Shown in pieces: positions 62,372-64,000 of a DNA stretch of 64,000 bases. The position numbers and the translations under genes are program-made. This DNA comes from Cyanobacteria bacterium FACHB-63 (lineage in GTDB: Bacteria > Cyanobacteriota > Cyanobacteriia > Leptolyngbyales > Leptolyngbyaceae): positions 62,001 through 126,000 of the forward strand of contig JACJNX010000011.1 in the NCBI GenBank assembly GCA_014695255.1, read 5' to 3'. The notes under the pieces are model-generated. The model made no database searches. It worked only from the letters and a program-made list of their open reading frames with translations, and was not told the DNA's origin. Position 1 is the stretch's first letter; the number at the start of each line of letters is the position of its first letter.

Positions 62372-64000
62372 TCAACCGTTTCCAGGACTATTCGCAGAGA
62401 TTAGCACTTCCCCCTTCAGCATCCGCTGTGCCGCATCAAGTAGCGCTTCCTCTAAGTATGGCTTGGTAAAGTAACCACTTGCGCCGAGAGAAGCTGCCAT
62501 TTGGCGATGTCGATCGGCACCCCGCGAGGTCAGCATCGCGATCGGGAGATTCGACAAGTTCGGGTCTTTCTGAATTCGCGATAGCAATTCCAGTCCATCC
62601 ATACGAGGCATCTCAATATCGCAGAACACAATATCGCATGGCAGACCCGATCTCAGTTTTTCCCAAGCTTCCTGACCGTCGCGGGCTTGCTCCACCCGAT
62701 AACCAACCTTATTGAAGGTCATCGATAGCAATTCGCGTACTGTAATCGAATCGTCCACGATGAGCACCATTGGCTCAGTCTTCACTGCCGCCTCAACGAC
62801 AGGTTGAGCAGTTCCTTGCTCCCAGATTGGACCTGCATCGCGGCGAATCCGACCCAGCGACAGGTCAATCAGCTCCAGCACATCCGCGATCGGCATAATC
62901 CGCCCATCCCCTAGCACCGTTGCACCTGCAACACCGATCGGTTTTGGCACTGGACCTTCAAGCTGCTTAATCACGATTTCTTGTTCGCCCAAGACTTGAT
63001 CGACTTGTAGCGCGAGATAGTTTCCTGCGCTTCGTAAAATCACGATCGAAACCAGATCGTCTTCCTGATTGCCCCCGTAAACCGTTCCTCGACTGAGATG
63101 ACGGTTATAGCTCAGCAGTTCTCTCAACGGTCGCACAGGCAGCACTGTATCACGCCAAGTAATACAACTTTGTCCCTCTGCATCGGTATGCAGTCGCTCT
63201 TTCGGCAGGTCGAGCATATCTTCAACCCCATCCATTGGGAAGGCAATCCGGGCGCGATCGCTAATACAGCACAGCGCTTTGGAAATACTCAGCGTTAAAG
63301 GCAGTCGAATCGTAAACGTCGTTCCTTTGTTTTGGGCTGAATCGATGCTAATCGTGCCTCGAATCTCGCTGAGACTTGTCCGCACCACATCCATACCCAC
63401 GCCACGTCCCGAAAAATCATCAGCTTGATCTTTCGTACTGAACCCAGGATGGAACAGCAAATCATAAATATCGAGACGAGTTGCATTCTTTGCTTCTGCT
63501 GCCGTGATCAATCCTTTCTCAATCGCTTTCGATCGCACCCGTTCCACATCAATCCCTGCTCCATCGTCCGAGACCGAAATCACGGTCTGGTTGCCTTGGT
63601 GAAACGCTCGAATTGTGATTCGACCGGTGGGTGCTTTTCCTGTGGTGTAGCGAACCTCTGGATTTTCGATGCCATGTGTAATCGCATTGTTCACCAGATG
63701 CGTCATTGGATCATACAAATGCTCCAGAATCATCTTGTCGATCAGCGTATCGCGCCCTTCGATCACCAGTTCTGCTTGTTTGCCGCACTTCATCGCAATA
63801 TCGCGAACGGCACGTGGCAAGCGATCGGCAGTTTGAGCAAACGGTACCATTCGCGATCGGGTCAATCCTTCCTGGAGTTGCGTTGTCACCTGCCGGAACA
63901 TCCGCGTCACCTGATCCGCTTCATCGACAATAAATTCGATATCCGATGAAGACTCCCGCACTCGCACAATCAACTCAATCATTTCTTGAGACAGCGAGTG
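62372..64000 (-). CDS. CheA-type hybrid histidine kinase (PixL/PilL-like), N-terminal part outside the window
   Basis: The frame is open to the right edge (LSQEMIELIVRVRESSSD), so at least 540 residues are C-terminal. The visible order is a dimerisation helix, HATPase (VNNAITHGIENPE, DDGAGID, SGRGVGMDVVR), a CheW-like domain (about 235-375), then a receiver domain with FCDIEMPRMDG. This matches the large hybrid kinases of cyanobacterial phototaxis and pilus control, whose Hpt domains lie upstream of what is visible. Confidence 0.9.
   Translation of the reverse strand, partial: HSLSQEMIELIVRVRESSSDIEFIVDEADQVTRMFRQVTTQLQEGLTRSRMVPFAQTADRLPRAVRDIAMKCGKQAELVIEGRDTLIDKMILEHLYDPMTHLVNNAITHGIENPEVRYTTGKAPTGRITIRAFHQGNQTVISVSDDGAGIDVERVRSKAIEKGLITAAEAKNATRLDIYDLLFHPGFSTKDQADDFSGRGVGMDVVRTSLSEIRGTISIDSAQNKGTTFTIRLPLTLSISKALCCISDRARIAFPMDGVEDMLDLPKERLHTDAEGQSCITWRDTVLPVRPLRELLSYNRHLSRGTVYGGNQEDDLVSIVILRSAGNYLALQVDQVLGEQEIVIKQLEGPVPKPIGVAGATVLGDGRIMPIADVLELIDLSLGRIRRDAGPIWEQGTAQPVVEAAVKTEPMVLIVDDSITVRELLSMTFNKVGYRVEQARDGQEAWEKLRSGLPCDIVFCDIEMPRMDGLELLSRIQKDPNLSNLPIAMLTSRGADRHRQMAASLGASGYFTKPYLEEALLDAAQRMLKGEVLISANSPGNG

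Overview
The window looks like chromosomal DNA of a cyanobacterium. The octamer GCGATCGC (HIP1) and its core CGATCG recur in nearly every gene. There is a high-light-inducible chlorophyll-binding protein, several uncharacterised families common in cyanobacteria, and short palindromic repeats of the kind seen in filamentous cyanobacteria. The genus cannot be read from the sequence; a Leptolyngbya-like filamentous form is a guess. No tRNA, rRNA, CRISPR array, prophage or complete insertion sequence was found.

Layout. 1-4.6 kb: the end of a P-loop kinase gene, a secreted lipase-like hydrolase, two decayed gene remnants (TPR and VapC-like) and an LEA-like repeat protein. 4.6-19.2 kb is a sugar region. 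It holds a GlfT2-like galactofuranosyltransferase, a HAD phosphatase overlapping a mannitol-dehydrogenase-family gene, hflX, a GH2 glycosidase, a GT/UDP-galactopyranose mutase pair, and a galT / M24-like / galK operon. Together these could carry galactose from a beta-galactoside to UDP-galactofuranose and into a polymer. galE is not in the window. 19.3-25.3 kb: HLIP, small membrane proteins, a methyltransferase, a stress protein, the fluoride channel crcB, a bacterioferritin with two Fur-box-like sites upstream, and an orphan solute-binding lipoprotein.

25.8-34.6 kb: an AAA ATPase, a large hairpin repeat, CAP, DUF1499, ExoD and SDR proteins, purQ/purS, a Fur-family regulator, a PEP-synthase-like protein that has lost its catalytic cysteine, and comF. 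34.6-37.7 kb: a hybrid sensor kinase followed by an overlapping CheR/CheB pair without chemoreceptors. 37.7-43.0 kb: DUF72, htpX, a rhomboid, and a LysR regulator divergent from ilvD with a palindromic operator candidate between them. 43.0-47.6 kb: hicB with a hicA interrupted by a stop codon, then a very unusual fusion of a PlsY-like membrane domain to a dikinase-type phosphotransferase. That fusion carries nine tandem heptads and overlaps an alpha/beta hydrolase gene. 48-52 kb: a frameshifted DUF11-type gene beside an intact DUF11 protein, DUF456, an M48 peptidase, DUF4870 and DUF2171. 52-61.7 kb: an ABC exporter, malQ, a trehalose synthase-maltokinase fusion and two GT4 glycosyltransferases, which suggests alpha-glucan/trehalose metabolism. 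62.4 kb to the end: the C-terminal part of a CheA-type hybrid kinase that runs off the window.

The points most worth following up are the PlsY-phosphotransferase fusion with its hydrolase partner, the M24 protein lacking metal ligands inside the gal operon, and the Cys-less PEP-synthase paralogue. The broken hicA is clear. Starts were adjusted where a ribosome binding site, a better codon or an overlap decided them; this is stated per gene.
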